Assembly: GCA_019693395.1 (NCBI GenBank) | Contig: JAAMXP010001402.1 | Coordinates: 1,235 to 34,838, forward strand | From: Ettlia oleoabundans | Lineage: Eukaryota > Chlorophyta > Chlorophyceae > Chlamydomonadales | Length of the DNA: 33,604 nucleotides | Direction: 5' to 3' | Shown here: one piece after another, positions 9,855-21,917 of the stretch | How positions within the stretch are numbered: position 1 is the first letter of the stretch | Layout: the number at the start of each line of letters is the position of its first letter | The notes under the pieces: model-generated | What the model was told of the DNA's origin: nothing | The model's input: the letters and a program-made list of their open reading frames with translations, nothing else | The model's database searches: none | Translations under genes and position numbers: made by a program

Positions 9855-12756
9855 TCAACCTTCTTCGTCCCCCTCAGTGTCGCTGCCAAATATGCCTCCT
9901 CGCTTAGCCGCTGCTAATGGCTTGCCTCGGGGCTTTCCTCCAAACGCAAAGCCGCCCAGGGGCTTGGGCTTGGCAGAGGCAGCACCCAGACTGAGCGCTA
10001 CGGGAGCAGACCTGGCTGCTGGTGGCGCCGCAGTTGACAGGAGCGCAGGCTGCTGGTGCTGCTGACATTGACCCTGCGGCGGTGGCGGAGCAGGAGGCAG
10101 CGGTAGAGCCCCTGAAGCTGCAGGCAGCGGTGGCCCTGGCAGGCGTGGGGGAAGCGGCGGGCCTGGAAGGCCCACAGCAGCTGGTGGTGGTGGCGGGAGT
10201 GGAGGCGCCGCCGCCATGCCCGCCCCGGCCGCACCTCCCGCCGTGCTCTCCTCTGCCGCGAATGGGTCATAATCATCTGGCGGAAGCGGGAGTGGCGACA
10301 CGGATGGCGCCGTCCCTTGTTGTTGTTGTTGTCGTTGTTGTGACTGTTGCTGCTGCTGCTCTGCCCCTGGCTCCTGCTTTAATGTGCCAGCCTGCCAGCC
10401 TGCCGACACAAAGTGCGATTTCTGCCGCGGCTCCTGGCTCTGCGGCTGGTCAGCTGGGGCACCCCACCCGCCTCTTTCTTCCTGCCTGCCGCCACTTTCT
10501 TCCTGCCAGCCGCCACTATCCCGGCCGCCGTTGCCCTGGCCGCCCGCCGATTGCCACCCGCCTTGCCCCTCTGCAGCTTCTGTCCCCGTCTGCCAGCCGC
10601 CCGCAGCCTCTGCACCGATGCCACCCGCGGGCGCTGGTGGCAGCGGTGGCAAGCCCTCTCCATCTGCTGGCGGTGGTGGCGGCATTGGTGCTTCCGCTGC
10701 GTCCTCTGCTGGCAGTGGCGGCAGCGGCGGCTGATCCGCAGGAAGGATGCCGGCTGCGGCTTGCGCAGCTCTGAGCCTGCGGATGGACGGAACGGGTGTG
10801 TGTAGGGTGGAGGGTGCACCAGGGTGGGGCAGGGAAAGCAACTAGAGCAGCCACCACAGCGAGGGCTTGATCAAGCTGTCAGCTGGGAGAATATGTGCCC
10901 AGGATTCAACGACATCTGTTGCTCAGTTTTGGAGGAAGAATCAGGCATCACTGGCTGCAGTATAAAGCAACAGCTGTCGTGCCACACTGCAAAGCTCTGC
11001 ATCTGCCCTCACCGCGAAGCGCACCATGAATCTCACAGGGCAGTTACCGCGCGCTGTAAGGGCCCGGCCTGCCGCCTGTCCTCCTACACCAAAGCACACA
11101 CCCAAATACCCCTACACGACTCCTTGCCCCATCGCCGCCACTCACTGTGCCTGCATGCGTGCCGCCTCCTTCTCGGCACGCCGCCGCTCCTTCTTGTCCC
11201 GCTCCTTGCGCCCCCGCTCGCTCTGCATGGCGCGCATCTCTGCCAGGCGCTTGCGGTGGTGGTGGTCGTAGGAGGAAAGATGCTCCTCCATCTCATGAGC
11301 CGCCTTGTACTGCTTGTGGCAGATCTGCACCGCAATGCATGGGGTGATGCACAGGCTGTGGGCAGATCTGTATCGCAGAGCAGATGAGCTTGTACAGGAG
11401 CCTGTCCGCCTTGTGCCGGATCCGTAGCGTCGGCAGAATCAACCACATGCTATATAGCGACTAGGGGGGAGGTAAACGAAACATAAACAACCAACAGACA
11501 GCCAGCCAGCCGGCCAGCAAGCCAGACAGCCAACTACCACCCACCCACACAGCCACGCACCTTGCAGTAGAACATGCGCAGCTCGTGCTTCACTTCTTCC
11601 TCAATCTTGCGCTGCCGCTCAGCCTCAGCCTGCAGCACAGCGCAGCAGCATAGCACATATCAGCGCAGCACCACGCATGAATTTACATGTGCTCAATCAA
11701 CTGCAGGCAGAGATTGCCACCGTCTGCGGCTTGCAGAAACTTCGCACAACTGCCATGACTGCGGTTGCAACCGGAGGTGCGCTTGCATGCTTCACCTCTG
11801 CCAGTCCGTAGTTAACGGGCTGCTGATAGCTATGAGATATACTAATACCACAAACCCACACACCCAACTATATTCTCTCACCTCCCGTTTGCGTTTTCGC
11901 TCCTCGTCCTCATCCGCCTGTATCTCCACCTCAAGGGCCCGCCGCTCAATGAACTCCGCCGCTGTGTACTGCCGCTCCTCCTCCCGGCGTCCTAGCCCGA
12001 TGCGTGTGCCAGTATCGTTGGCGTCAAGGCGGATGGGCTCCGAAATGCCTGTCAATGGAATGGGGACAAGGGGTGGGGGATCGAGGGGTGCTTCTCACTT
12101 GCTGTGTCGCTCACTACAGCGTGACATGAGAATCAGCTCTTACTCTGTAACAACGACTGCTTCACGGATTTGATCAAAATTCTGCACATGTCATGCCGGA
12201 ACCCAACCATATGGATGGCACAAGCGCCACCTACGGGTGGTGCCGCTCAGCTCACCCTGCTGCTGGCGGCCAAGGCCTCCGCCAGGTCGCCATCCCATGC
12301 GCTGCAGCAGTCGGTAGCCGACATTGGAGGATGGTATGGCCGCCTCTAGGCTGGCACACTCAGTCTCATCTAGGTCGACGTTTTCGTCAAAGTAGTGGGT
12401 CAATGGCAGCCTGGGAGCCAGCATGAATGGTGTGGCGCTTTTGAGGCGAGAGGCGAGGGGTACATGCCAGGTGAAGACATGCAGGAACAGGCTGCAGGGA
12501 GCAAGGCACCGGGTGCAAGAAGCAGTGCAATCATGAACGGCTACCTATGCCCCTTTTTCCTTGCTAACTGATATTGAGGCAGGGGCAAGCCTGGACAGGA
12601 GGAGCAAGACAGCGGCCGCCCGCACCGAAAGTCCTCTCCGTCGGCGGCGGCAAGGTCCGCTAGCTCCTCCTGCCGCTGGCGCAGTGTTGTCGCACGAAAG
12701 TCATCTCCGCGCCCCGCCGCCAGTCTGGGATCGACCACGCTCGCAAGCGGCTCCAT
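9855..12756 (-). CDS. GPATCH8-type protein: G-patch + C2H2 zinc finger, about 594 aa
   Basis: This is probably a nuclear RNA-processing cofactor. G-patch motifs commonly bind and activate DEAH-box helicases. Exons (reverse strand): 12756-12545, 12491-12256, 12048-11882, 11629-11561, 11324-11146, 10776-9855; phases close. The G-patch (about residues 126-170) is built from SNVGYRLLQRMGW and GGGLGRQQQGISEPI. The linker (RREEERQYTAAEFIERRALE) matches the plant and animal family. The C2H2 finger is C227-x2-C230-x12-H243-x5-H249, followed by YDHHHRKRL, and is split across two exons. A Lys/Arg/Glu-rich helix follows, then a disordered tail with poly-Pro and a Gln tract, ending DTEGDEEG. The first intron would be only 53 bp. 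If it is not real, translation could begin at Met 12424, giving 501 aa. Family call firm, N-terminus tentative. Confidence 0.85.
10316..10362 (-). repeat. CAA/CAG-rich Gln tract inside the G-patch protein
   Basis: On the minus strand a run of CAG and CAA codons encodes QQQQQSQQRQQQQQ in the disordered tail. This kind of trinucleotide tract often varies in length between strains. Confidence 0.85.
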
Positions 12757-13031
12757 TGTTGCTGCCTTTTCCAGCGACTGCAGCAATCAAGTCATTGCCT
12801 ACGCGCAAACGGGAAATACACGAGGCGTGTCGTCTGTAAAGCAATTAGGATTCGTTTTCGGAGGCATACAGGCCAATGGGCCGGCAGCTTGCCACCTGGG
12901 CGCAGACAAAAAGAAAGGATTCGTCGACTTTGGTGGATAATTTGTGGCGCATTGCACACTTGCACCCCTCTGGTGTACCGTGCGAGCGTAACAAGCTTCG
13001 CCTCCGGCTCCGCGTGGCACAACTAGCAGCC
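12757..13031. promoter_or_regulatory. Divergent intergenic promoter region, G-patch gene / bL31
   Basis: These 275 bp lie between the start codons of two head-to-head genes, so both promoters and 5' UTRs must fit here. I found no TATA box. The length assumes the longer G-patch model; with Met 12424 it would be about 600 bp. Confidence 0.5.
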
Positions 13032-14251
13032 ATGCAGTCCCTTGCAGTCAGGAGCACGCCAGTGTTTGGCAGCAGGCAGTGCAGCTCTTGCAGCAGCCAA
13101 CGAGGCCTCAAGGTGTGGACTGGCTGCCGGCGGCGTGTGGGGAAGCAGCCCTCCCAGCCTGGCGCCCTGGCGGGCAGCAGCCAAAGCTCGACCCTTTCCC
13201 TAGGGTGCTTCCTGATGCTCACAAGTGGCAGCCGCACAATGCGCGCCGCTGGCGAAGGCGTTGCGCCTCTGAGGCTTTCGCGTATACTGCCCGCTGCCGC
13301 TAAGCCGTTGTTCTGGTTGTTGCACAGGTTGTGGCCATGGCCAAAAAGGGCATCCACCCCACATGGCACAACGAATCCAAGGTAATTTGCAATGGCGAGG
13401 AAGTGTTGGTGACCAGCGGCACCCAGGACAGCTACACTGGTGCGCCCGCCGCTACTGCGGGTTCCTGTTGAGCTGCTGCTGCTTTCCTGCTGGGGCCAGC
13501 TAAGAACGCAGAGTGAATCCCCAAAGCCATCTAATGTGATCCATACTTTGTTGAGAAGCCGAGTGTATGCTGACTCGTGTTACTTGCATGCGTGTGATGT
13601 TCATCCCGCTGTCACCCTCCACGCACACCTGTGCCACACAGCCTCACCTGCCAACATGCTGATTGCTTGGCGATTTGAACTACTTGAAACGAGTTTTGTT
13701 GCAAAAGCAGTTACAACCATGCATGCCCCATGCTTGTGTCAACTTCTGCAGTGGATATTTGGAGCGGCAACCACCCCTTTTTCCAGGGCAACACCTCCAC
13801 CGTTGTGACTGATGAGGGCCGTGTCAACCGGTGCGCAAGGGGCCGGGTGCTGGAAACTGGCAGCGGTTTCGCGCACCCTGAGCAGATAGCAGTAGGCACA
13901 GGGGCACGGCAGTCATGCCCTGGGGACCAGCGTTGGCCAGCTCAAAACCATGCGAGCCTAACTGAGAGCCACAGCTCGACAGGGGGATGGCTGCGAGGTT
14001 GTGGGGCAGGCTTGAGGCAGGCTGCAGGCCGGCGGGTAGCAGCTGGTTACTCTGCACCTTGCAATGTGCAGCAGCTGCCTAACTGCTGCTTATGCGCAAT
14101 GTTCAGGGCTTAGGGTTCTCCCTGCGCAATCTGCTTGCCCATATGATCAACCCGCAGGTTCAAGCGGCGTTTTGCTGGTCTGGAAAGCTTGGCTGCAGTG
14201 GAGACTGTGAGCGGCCAGAAGGCCAAGGCAGGTGCTGCTGGCAAGCAGTGA
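13032..14251 (+). CDS. RPL31: Plastid 50S ribosomal protein bL31, precursor, 121 aa
   Basis: Structural protein of the large subunit of the plastid ribosome, at the bridge to the small subunit. Exons are 13032-13112, 13328-13439, 13752-13830 and 14158-14251 (TGA); phases close. Exon 1 encodes a Ser/Arg/Cys-rich leader consistent with a transit peptide ([16 protein letters not shown]). The mature protein begins near [45 protein letters not shown] and the RFKRRFAGL helix follow, then a basic [11 protein letters not shown] tail. These match chloroplast and bacterial L31. The four-cysteine zinc site of some bacterial L31 proteins is absent; one Cys remains in ICNGE, as in plastid forms. It is divergent from the G-patch gene and convergent with kinesin-5. 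Confidence 0.93.
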
Positions 14252-14453
14252 ATGGGAGGCCGACCTGGCACTTAGTGAGCCGGCCTGGGAATTCGGTGCC
14301 GGCAGGCTTATTGTTATGGCTGGGCTTTTTCAACCAGCAAAGCTCTGATGCCTCCTAGCAGAGGTACAGGCGAATCAGCACCCAGGGACAGACAGCTGGG
14401 CCCCACATGAATAGTGCAGCAACCGGCGCCTCCCATAGTTTTGCTGCATTAAT

Positions 14454-14458
14454 TTACA
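14454..14458 (-). terminator. Candidate poly(A) signal (TGTAA) of kinesin-5
   Basis: The plus strand reads ttaca, 328 nt past the kinesin-5 stop. No nearer copy was seen on that strand. Confidence 0.45.
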
Positions 14459-14472
14459 TAGTCAGCACCGTA

Positions 14473-14477
14473 TGTAA
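14473..14477 (+). terminator. Candidate poly(A) signal (TGTAA) of bL31
   Basis: TGTAA lies 222 nt after the bL31 stop. It is the first copy downstream on the plus strand. Confidence 0.5.
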
Positions 14478-14785
14478 GTTGAGCAGTGCCAGCAGTAAAC
14501 CATGCCTGGGTGCTTCAAGTCGCCAGAAGAGAACAGAAACGTCAAGGCCAAGCAGTTGCTTGCCGTTGCGGGTCAGTCAAGGGGTAAAACAACTTGTTCT
14601 ACGGGAAGCAACTGTCCTTTGCCTCAGCACTTGTGCACCCCAACAGGCGGCGTGAGAGTGGTGGTTGATCCTAGCTGCGATGAGGGCTTCGGGTACATTG
14701 ACCAACCAGTCTCTGCTCCATACTCCCTCTCAACCAGTGTCAGCTTGCCATCACGGGTGGGTTAGTTACCCTTGAGGGCGGGCGT

Positions 14786-17700
14786 TCAGCCGCGTGTGCT
14801 GCGCTGCTGGTGGCGTGCAAAGGCTCCACGCAGCTTGGAGGGGCTGTTGCGCCCCGACACAGGCGTCTCTCCATCCACCCTGCTGCGCTTGCCAAGGGCC
14901 GAGGGAGAAACCACGCGCTTGCCAGCCTTGACGGCAGGCAGCCCGCTGGTGTCCAGCGGTGGCACCACAGGGGGCGCAGGCGCTGCGACAGACACATTGC
15001 CTGCAGTCACGTTGGCAGGTGGGACGCAGACAGGCAACAAGGGCAGCAACATCAACATGGTTGCTTAGCAGAGGAGTTCCTCGCGCGCACTGGTGATCAA
15101 GCGAGATGTGCATGGCACCCATGCATGTGCTCAGCAGTAGCAAGAGATGCCAAGGCCCCCCACTCAGCCCGGACTGCTGCCAGGCACACACGCCCATGCG
15201 GCTGCTGGCCGGCAGTGTGCAGCACCCACCTGCATCTGCATTCTCCTGCTCCTGCTGCTCCTGCGCCTGTGCCTGCTCCTCTTCGTGCGCTGTCACCACG
15301 TTTTGTCCATCTGCTGCCGCCATGTTGTTCTCGGCTGTCCATGCCTCACCAGCCTCTGTGGCGCCTGCACACATAACAAAGGGTGGGGGTCTTTGCTGGT
15401 GGGACTGAAGAGGTGGCACCGGCTGTCTGGAGGGCAGCACCCAGCCACCCGCAGCCAGCCACCGCTGCAACCTGCTGTCCCACAGCACAACCAGCAGCGC
15501 ACGATCCGACCGCAAGTTGGCAACACTCTAAGGTTTTGCTGTACAATGCTGCTCCCACCTGTTGTGGGTGCCGCCAGCTGCGCCCGGAACTCTGCAAAGG
15601 ATGCATCCACAGCCGGCGCCCGCAGCGACTCGATCGCTTCAAGTGCCGGCACGTCGCATTCCCGCTGCGCCGGCACCTGGTCTGCAAGCAGGACAGGGTG
15701 GTGGCAGGCAGTTGGACGGATGTTGAGGCACTTCAGGCAGGGTTTAAGGATGTGTGTAAGAGGCAGCACTGATGAGATGCTATTCTACATTGCTGACTGT
15801 TCTTCCCCCGTTCTGCACCAGGAAAGATGCTGTTCTCCACCACAACTTAGCCCACTGGCAAGCCAGGTGTGTCCTTGAAGTTGGCCAGCAGCAGCTAGGT
15901 CAACACATAATGTACACTGTCGGGTCAGTTCGAACCAAACACAGAAAAGAAGCACTAGGTATACTGCTCATGCGATTCAGTACTGTACCTCGGTTGCCGT
16001 CTGTCCGGTACTGCTCATCAACTTGCTTGCCCACCAGGCCAGAAAGTCCCGCCAGCGCTGCCTGCTGCTCACTGGCAAAGCTGGCCAGCTCAGCAGCGCC
16101 CGCCTCAACCAGCCCATCCAGGCTGCAGCCAGCTGCGGTGTCCGCCGCGAAACCCGCTGCAACAGCATCCTCCATCGCCACCCGTGCAGCGCCTGCCGCC
16201 TCCACCGCCCCACTGCACTTTGCTCTCTCTGCAACGGTGAGCTGATTCAGTGATGCGGTCCGGCTGGCTACTGCTGCCACCACAGCCGCACTGTGAGCTT
16301 CCAGCTTACCCGCTGCCTCAGCCGCCTGCTGCGCCGCGGCCGCCTGCAATTGACTGCCACACTGGACTGAAGCATGCACAGTAGCGCCCAACTTGGCGCC
16401 ACAATTCTTCAGACTCGCCTGCGCCGCCTTATGTGCCTCTGCGGCGCTGTCCTCGCCCACAGCCATTGCTGTCAGGGAGCCATCAGCGGCTGCCTCAATT
16501 GCTGCCAGTGAGCTCTCCAGGCTGGCCTGGTCGCTGCTGAGCTGGCCACGCAGCCCCGAGGCGGCGCTCTTCACCTCCGCCTCCGCCTTCGCCACAAAGC
16601 TGCATGTGAGGACGCAAAACAAGCAGGGGTCGGGTGCTGTGTGTCTGTAACGAAGTAGGGTTGTGATTGTGCAACGCTTTGCATACTGATCGCCTATAGT
16701 ACCAGCCACAAACTGCAACGTCGGCACACACATGACAAAAGTGTGATTGTTAAGCGCAGGGGCAGCCAGTATGCAGGCAGATCGCCACCATGGACCAGCT
16801 TGCCCGGCTGTTGAGTGCTCGATATGACGATGAGTTGCCCCTCCACTACCTCCTACCTGGCCAGCATGCCACCAATCTGCTCCAGCAGCACCTCCCGCTC
16901 CGCCTTTGTCTTGGCAAGGAAGGAGGACTCAAAAGCATCAACCGCCCCTGTTGCCGCACCCAGCCGTGCAGCCACGTCGCCGCGGGTGGCGGCAGCAGCT
17001 GCCTTGGTGGAGCAAATCTGCTCCCTTGCGGCAGCCACTATTGCCTGGGTAGCGGCAAACACAGACTCTCCTGCCACACTCTGCTCAGCCAAGAAGGCAC
17101 CAAGCTGCTGCTGCTCCTGGTCCAGGCTGGAAGAAAGCGAGGAATAGGCTGCATTGAGCCGCTCTGACGCAGCAGCTGCCGCCACCTGAGCCTTTCGAAG
17201 GTAAGCCCCCTGCTGCGCACCCACCTCCGCTAGCCCAGCTGCACCTGCTGCCTCCAGCGCTGCTGCAGCGTCTGCCGCGGCAGCGCCGATGCCATCCAGC
17301 TGCGACTGCAGCCCTGCCATGTCAGCTCTCAGCCGCTCTGCCTCCGCAGCCTTGCGATCAGCAAAGCTCGCCAGCAGCCGCCGAGCGCTGCCAAACCGCT
17401 CGGCCTGTGCTGCTGCTGCACCCGCCACCGCAGCCTCCATGGCCGCCAGGCGTTGCGTTGCTGCATTGCGCAGCTCCTGCAGGCAGCGAGCTTGCAGCAC
17501 CACAACATCAGGAGCTGGAAGTCAGGCACCGCTAAGCATGCGGATGCAGAGAACTGGACCCAGGGTGAGGGTGGCATTCCCCTTGCACATAGACGAACTG
17601 CCAACAAACTTATGGGTACTGGCCGCCAGGTGAAGTTTCTCAATTTCAAAGCCCCCTGCCCTTTGTTTAGACATCAAGCCTTGTGTTTGTAATAGTCGAA

Positions 17701-20700
17701 CAATGGAGTGGGCAAAGCCAGCATAGCCAACTCATACACGCATGCCACTGTGGTCCCCATCTGCGCACATCGTCAGCACCACAGAAACTGATCAGTTGGA
17801 CTTTATATCCCACCTGCACCAGCGCAAAATTGGCATCCTCCAGCTCATTCTTCTCATCCCAGCGCGTGAACAGCAGCTCGATATCGGCGGCCGCCCCTGC
17901 CAGAGCCTCGTTCAGCGCTGCAGCGTGCTCCGCCAGCGCCACCTCACACCGCTGCTGTGTGGCGATGGCGTAATCACGCTCCTGGAGGCAGAGTCGAGCG
18001 GCTGCCAGCTGCTCCTGCGTGGCTGCCAGCTCGCCACGCACCTGCAGGGTCATAGAGCGACACTAGCAGCGGTGGTGAGCGCCAATCAACAGTTCACGGC
18101 CCATGGTCACCAGGATGGGAGAGGAGGAAGGACGAAAGAGGCAGCTGGCTCCCTTGGCCGCCCATCTCTCCAGCGACGTGCAGCCTTGCATTCACGTGCG
18201 TGTCGCAAGCACTTCATTGCCTCACCAGTGATGGCAGCAGCAAAGCTCCCGCATAGAACAAACCCCTACCTGGCCAAGCTGCTTCTCATGCTCCTCTGCC
18301 TGCTGGCTCATCTCCCGCTCCCACTCCTGCCTAGCCAGCTCGTGCTGCGCACCCACAGCCTCGGCCTCAGCCTCCATCTCCTCCACACGAGCAGCCAGCT
18401 GCCGCCGCTCCTCACACTCCTCCTCATATTGCTGCGACGGCACATACACGCCTGCATGAGGTGAAGAAAACAAAATACAGATTGTTTTAATGCGCGTTGG
18501 CTGAGCCTCCACCTGCTGCAGGTGGATCATTCTTTCAGGCAGAAGCAGCACGCAGGTTTCCGAGGACAACCATGAGAAGACTACCGCCTGCACTCCTGAG
18601 CCCAAACTGTATTTTGCTAGGTCACTGCCAGCCCCTTTGAGCAAGCCCAAGCCCCACCGTTTTTCTCCCTTGTGGCAATCAGCATCTGCTTCAGCTTCTC
18701 AATCTCGAAGTTCATCTCCTTGAGGTGCGTGGCCTTGGAGATCTTGGCATTGATCTGCAACCGCATAGCACAGCACAGCATAAAACAGCTGGGCAGGGCA
18801 CAAGCACCATCACCGTAGTGCAACTCCCACCGCCCCGACCATTGTCCCCCTGCAGCAATCTCAGCGCATGCTGCTACCAGTCGTCCAAGGTTTTACACGC
18901 TGCACTGGCCGCCCGCCTGTCACACCTCTGGCTTGTTCTTGATGTTCTTAGCGCGGTGCGCATAGTCCAGGGTGGACAGTGTTTCCTCCTGGCACTGCAC
19001 CGTGGGCGCTATGGTGGCGATGATGCACGTCTTGGTCTTGCCGCCCAGAGAGTCACGGAGCAGCCTGCACAGGCAGAACAGAGATGAAAAACAGGGGTGA
19101 AGCAGCGCAATCTGCAAGGGAGGACTGCGAAACTCCAGGTGGCATGGGAAAGGGAGGTGGGAAGGGGCTGCTGCCCAGCGAAGCTGCGAATGACATGTAA
19201 GCTGCAGCAGACACTTGGGTTGTTGAGCATGGCAGCGCATGGCAGGCCCGAGGGCAACGACAGGCAATTCTGCCAGCATTCCAGGCTGCGCGCTATNNNN
19301 NNNNNNNNNNNNNNNNNNNNNNNNNNNNNNNNNNNNNNNNNNNNNNNNNNNNNNNNNNNNNNNNNNNNNNNNNNNNNNNNNNNNNNNNNNNNNTAGGGCA
19401 CATGGCCCTGCCCCTCCACCAGAGCCGTGATGACGCGCCCCAGCGTCAGCAGCGACTTGTTGATGTTGCCCGCCTCCTTGGCGCGCTGCTCCACGGCACC
19501 AGACCTGCATTGGGGGGTAAGTAGGGGAGCGGAACGATTGAGAGGGAGAGCTGTGGGGAGATTAGCAAGTGATGGAACAAAGCGGCCAAGGTATGAGCTT
19601 CCTGCTGCTGGATGCTACTGGAGTGCTCAGTGCGTGTTGTGGATGCTGTATTGCCAACCGGGAGATGTCTGCCAATCCAGCACCACATCCAATCAGCAAA
19701 TACAGCAAGTCTTCAGCCGGCCAGCTAAGATACCCCTGTTAGGTCCAGGACAGATTCTTTCGTGTGGTTCTGTGAACACAACAGCCTTACCTGGTAATGT
19801 TCTCTGATCCAGCAAGATCCACCAGGTACAGCTTGCCCACCCGGATAACTTCATCCCCCTCGGGGGTCACCTCGCGCACGCTCACCGTCACGATAAACAC
19901 TGCAGGACGATGGCAGAGCGGAGGTCAAAAGCACGGGGCAGGCTGAGGCATTGCGGTTGGGGGAGGCAGAATGGGTGGCGCCGCTGAGACCACAGTTCTG
20001 TGCTTCTCATGTGGTGGGCTAGGCTGGTAAAACAGTTACTTGAAGGCTACCTGCTAGTGCCTGCTCCCCAGCCATACATGACTACTCAGGTACCACCATG
20101 CAATCGGCACATGACACAGCCATCCACCTGCCACTACCTGAACCAACAGAACATCCTGCCCACAAACTTCCGACACCCATGCACCCCCCAGGCCGCCACC
20201 ATCCACCCACCCGAGTGCGATCGGGAGGACTGTTTGTTGAGCAGCGTCTCCGCGGTGCGCCGCTTGGCGCTGCCCTGCTCCAGTAGCGCGAAAATCTCTT
20301 TGCTGTTCTTCACAATCGACTCCTCGATGCCAGCTAGCACCACCCCGCTGCGATCCTCCATGATGCGCACCTGTAGAATGCATGGGAATGAGGTGAAAAT
20401 GGGGACCACAATACACACGTCTCAAAGTGGTGTTGAGTGGGACATACAAACAACAAGCAAGTGAGCAGCCAGAGGCAGCAGTGGGCGCAGGAGCAGCCAA
20501 GAACGAGGCGCTGGAGGGAATGCAGATGTATTGGGCTGCATCAGCACCGCATGAACAGCCACAGTAGCCAAAACAGCAGCAGACCAGCGTTCACTTCTAC
20601 AACGCCACCGCACCTTGGGCACGTCTGCACCCACAGCCAGCAGGTCTGTTATTTCTTCATTGTACAGCTCGAGGTAAGAGCATTTGACGGAATACTCGCT

Positions 20701-21917
20701 GGCGATTCCGTCCAGGTAGCTAAAGATCTGCTGGATGGCACGGGGAATGACTCCTGCGCCTGCAGGCGAAAGAGCAAGCATGGGAGATAGCGCAGCATTT
20801 GATCCAAGGCAGGGGGCCCTCAGCGGACAGGATGAAGCAAGCCAGGTCGCACGATCAGGTTGACGGCATGCTAGTGATGCTGTGCAAGTTGTGGCCACAT
20901 GTCCAGCAGCAGCATACCTGGCGTGAGGTCGTCGGCAATGTCGCCTGTCATAGTGTGGGTCTTGCCTGTGCCCGTCTGTCCATCTGCATTCCACCGGCCA
21001 GCCATGAACCGAAGGCAAGCCTCAGTTATGACGACTGGCTGCTAGGTCAACATTGATGACAGTTAGGGCATCCCCGACCTTCAAGACTTGGGTGTCACTG
21101 TGTGCGTTCAGCCTATGCAGCACAACACTTCTGCTCTCACCAAATTGGCGCCTGCCTGCTGCAACAGTGATGCTGTCTACCAGTTTTTTGGCACAAGATC
21201 CATGGGCAACCACTGTACAGTTTCAAAGGTCTGCAGTCGGCCACCAGGTGCAAATGCTGCAGCACTCACAGGCGAATATTGTGCAGTTGAACCCCTCCAG
21301 CACCTCCTCCACAATGCTGGACACCGCAGAGGCATAAAGGCGCTCCTGGGTGGTGTCTGGAGGAAAAACCTGCAGATGTGGCGGATATGCAGCACAGCTT
21401 CACGTGATCGCAGCTACCAATCAATCCAACTGGCCCTTTTTTGTACGGTGCTTCTTCTGCAACTGCTTCATCAAGGTTTCAGCCAGCTGATGTGTTGCAC
21501 GTGGCTGAAGATGCCATCAAATATGATACAAGGCACCTTGTCAAAGTGGTAAGTTCGTGTGGTGGTCTGCTTGCTGTTTGGTACACTCTGTGCCAAAGTC
21601 ACCGCCTTGAGCGCCTCGTCGCATTTTACCGCTTGAGGTGTGCGTCCCGCCACCTCCTCTTTGGAGAGTGGTCTGCAGGAAGACGTTGCAGACAGCCATG
21701 TAATCAACTCAACTTTGCGTACTATACAAGATTGCAGCAAGTTAGCGGGAGCCTTGCGCTGCATGCACCCTGCGCATCGTTGGCGGCACTGCAGGGAGAA
21801 GCCGTCCCGGCGGCCATGCTCCCACCTGCAACGCAGGATGACCTGCACGTTGACCGCATCCTGAGGGTTCGCCATAGCGCTGTTGGCACGAGAGAGGGGC
21901 TTGTTGTTGGCGGCCAT
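14786..21917 (-). CDS. Kinesin-5 (BimC/Eg5 family) mitotic motor, about 1,096 aa, interrupted by an assembly gap
   Basis: Plus-end-directed tetrameric motor that crosslinks and slides antiparallel spindle microtubules. Exons (reverse): 21917-21826, 21672-21537, 21369-21270, 20983-20918, 20759-20614, 20370-20211, 19899-19791, 19504-gap, 19064-18926, 18754-18658, 18451-18270, 18041-17814, 17476-16857, 16599-15989, 15681-15559, 15364-15230, 15000-14786. The motor shows [12 protein letters not shown], the P-loop GQTGTGKT (111-118), switch [10 protein letters not shown] (225-233), switch II DLAGSE (261-266) and the neck [17 protein letters not shown]. The N-run removes about seven residues after GHVPY, where RDSKLTR is expected. 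A long Ala-rich coiled-coil stalk follows (about 530-940). The tail has GKRVVSP, GKRSRV and [13 protein letters not shown], resembling a BimC box with TP/SP phosphosites. An in-frame stop lies just upstream of the start Met. Divergent from CDC50. Confidence 0.94.
19297..19393. other. Assembly gap (97 N) inside the kinesin-5 motor domain
   Basis: The N-run begins inside the codon after GHVP (TA remains, so Tyr is expected). It hides the end of exon 8, its donor and the start of the next intron. About 21 coding bases are predicted missing, because the following exon resumes in phase at LLRDSLGG. Confidence 0.97.

Larger units (their letters stand above)
14252..14785. other. Convergent 3' region of bL31 and kinesin-5
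   Basis: These 534 bp lie between two stop codons. They contain a plus-strand TGTAA (14473-14477) and a minus-strand TGTAA (14454-14458) in crossed order. No coding frame is supported. Confidence 0.6.

Noticed and set aside
10022..10774. 250-residue plus-strand open frame
   Set aside because: It is antisense to the low-complexity tail of the G-patch protein, whose own exon joins in phase to the zinc-finger exons.
17477..17514. Kinesin-5 exon 13 beginning at 17514 (acceptor ttccag)
   Set aside because: That acceptor gives the wrong phase with the preceding exon; the acceptor before 17476 closes the frame.
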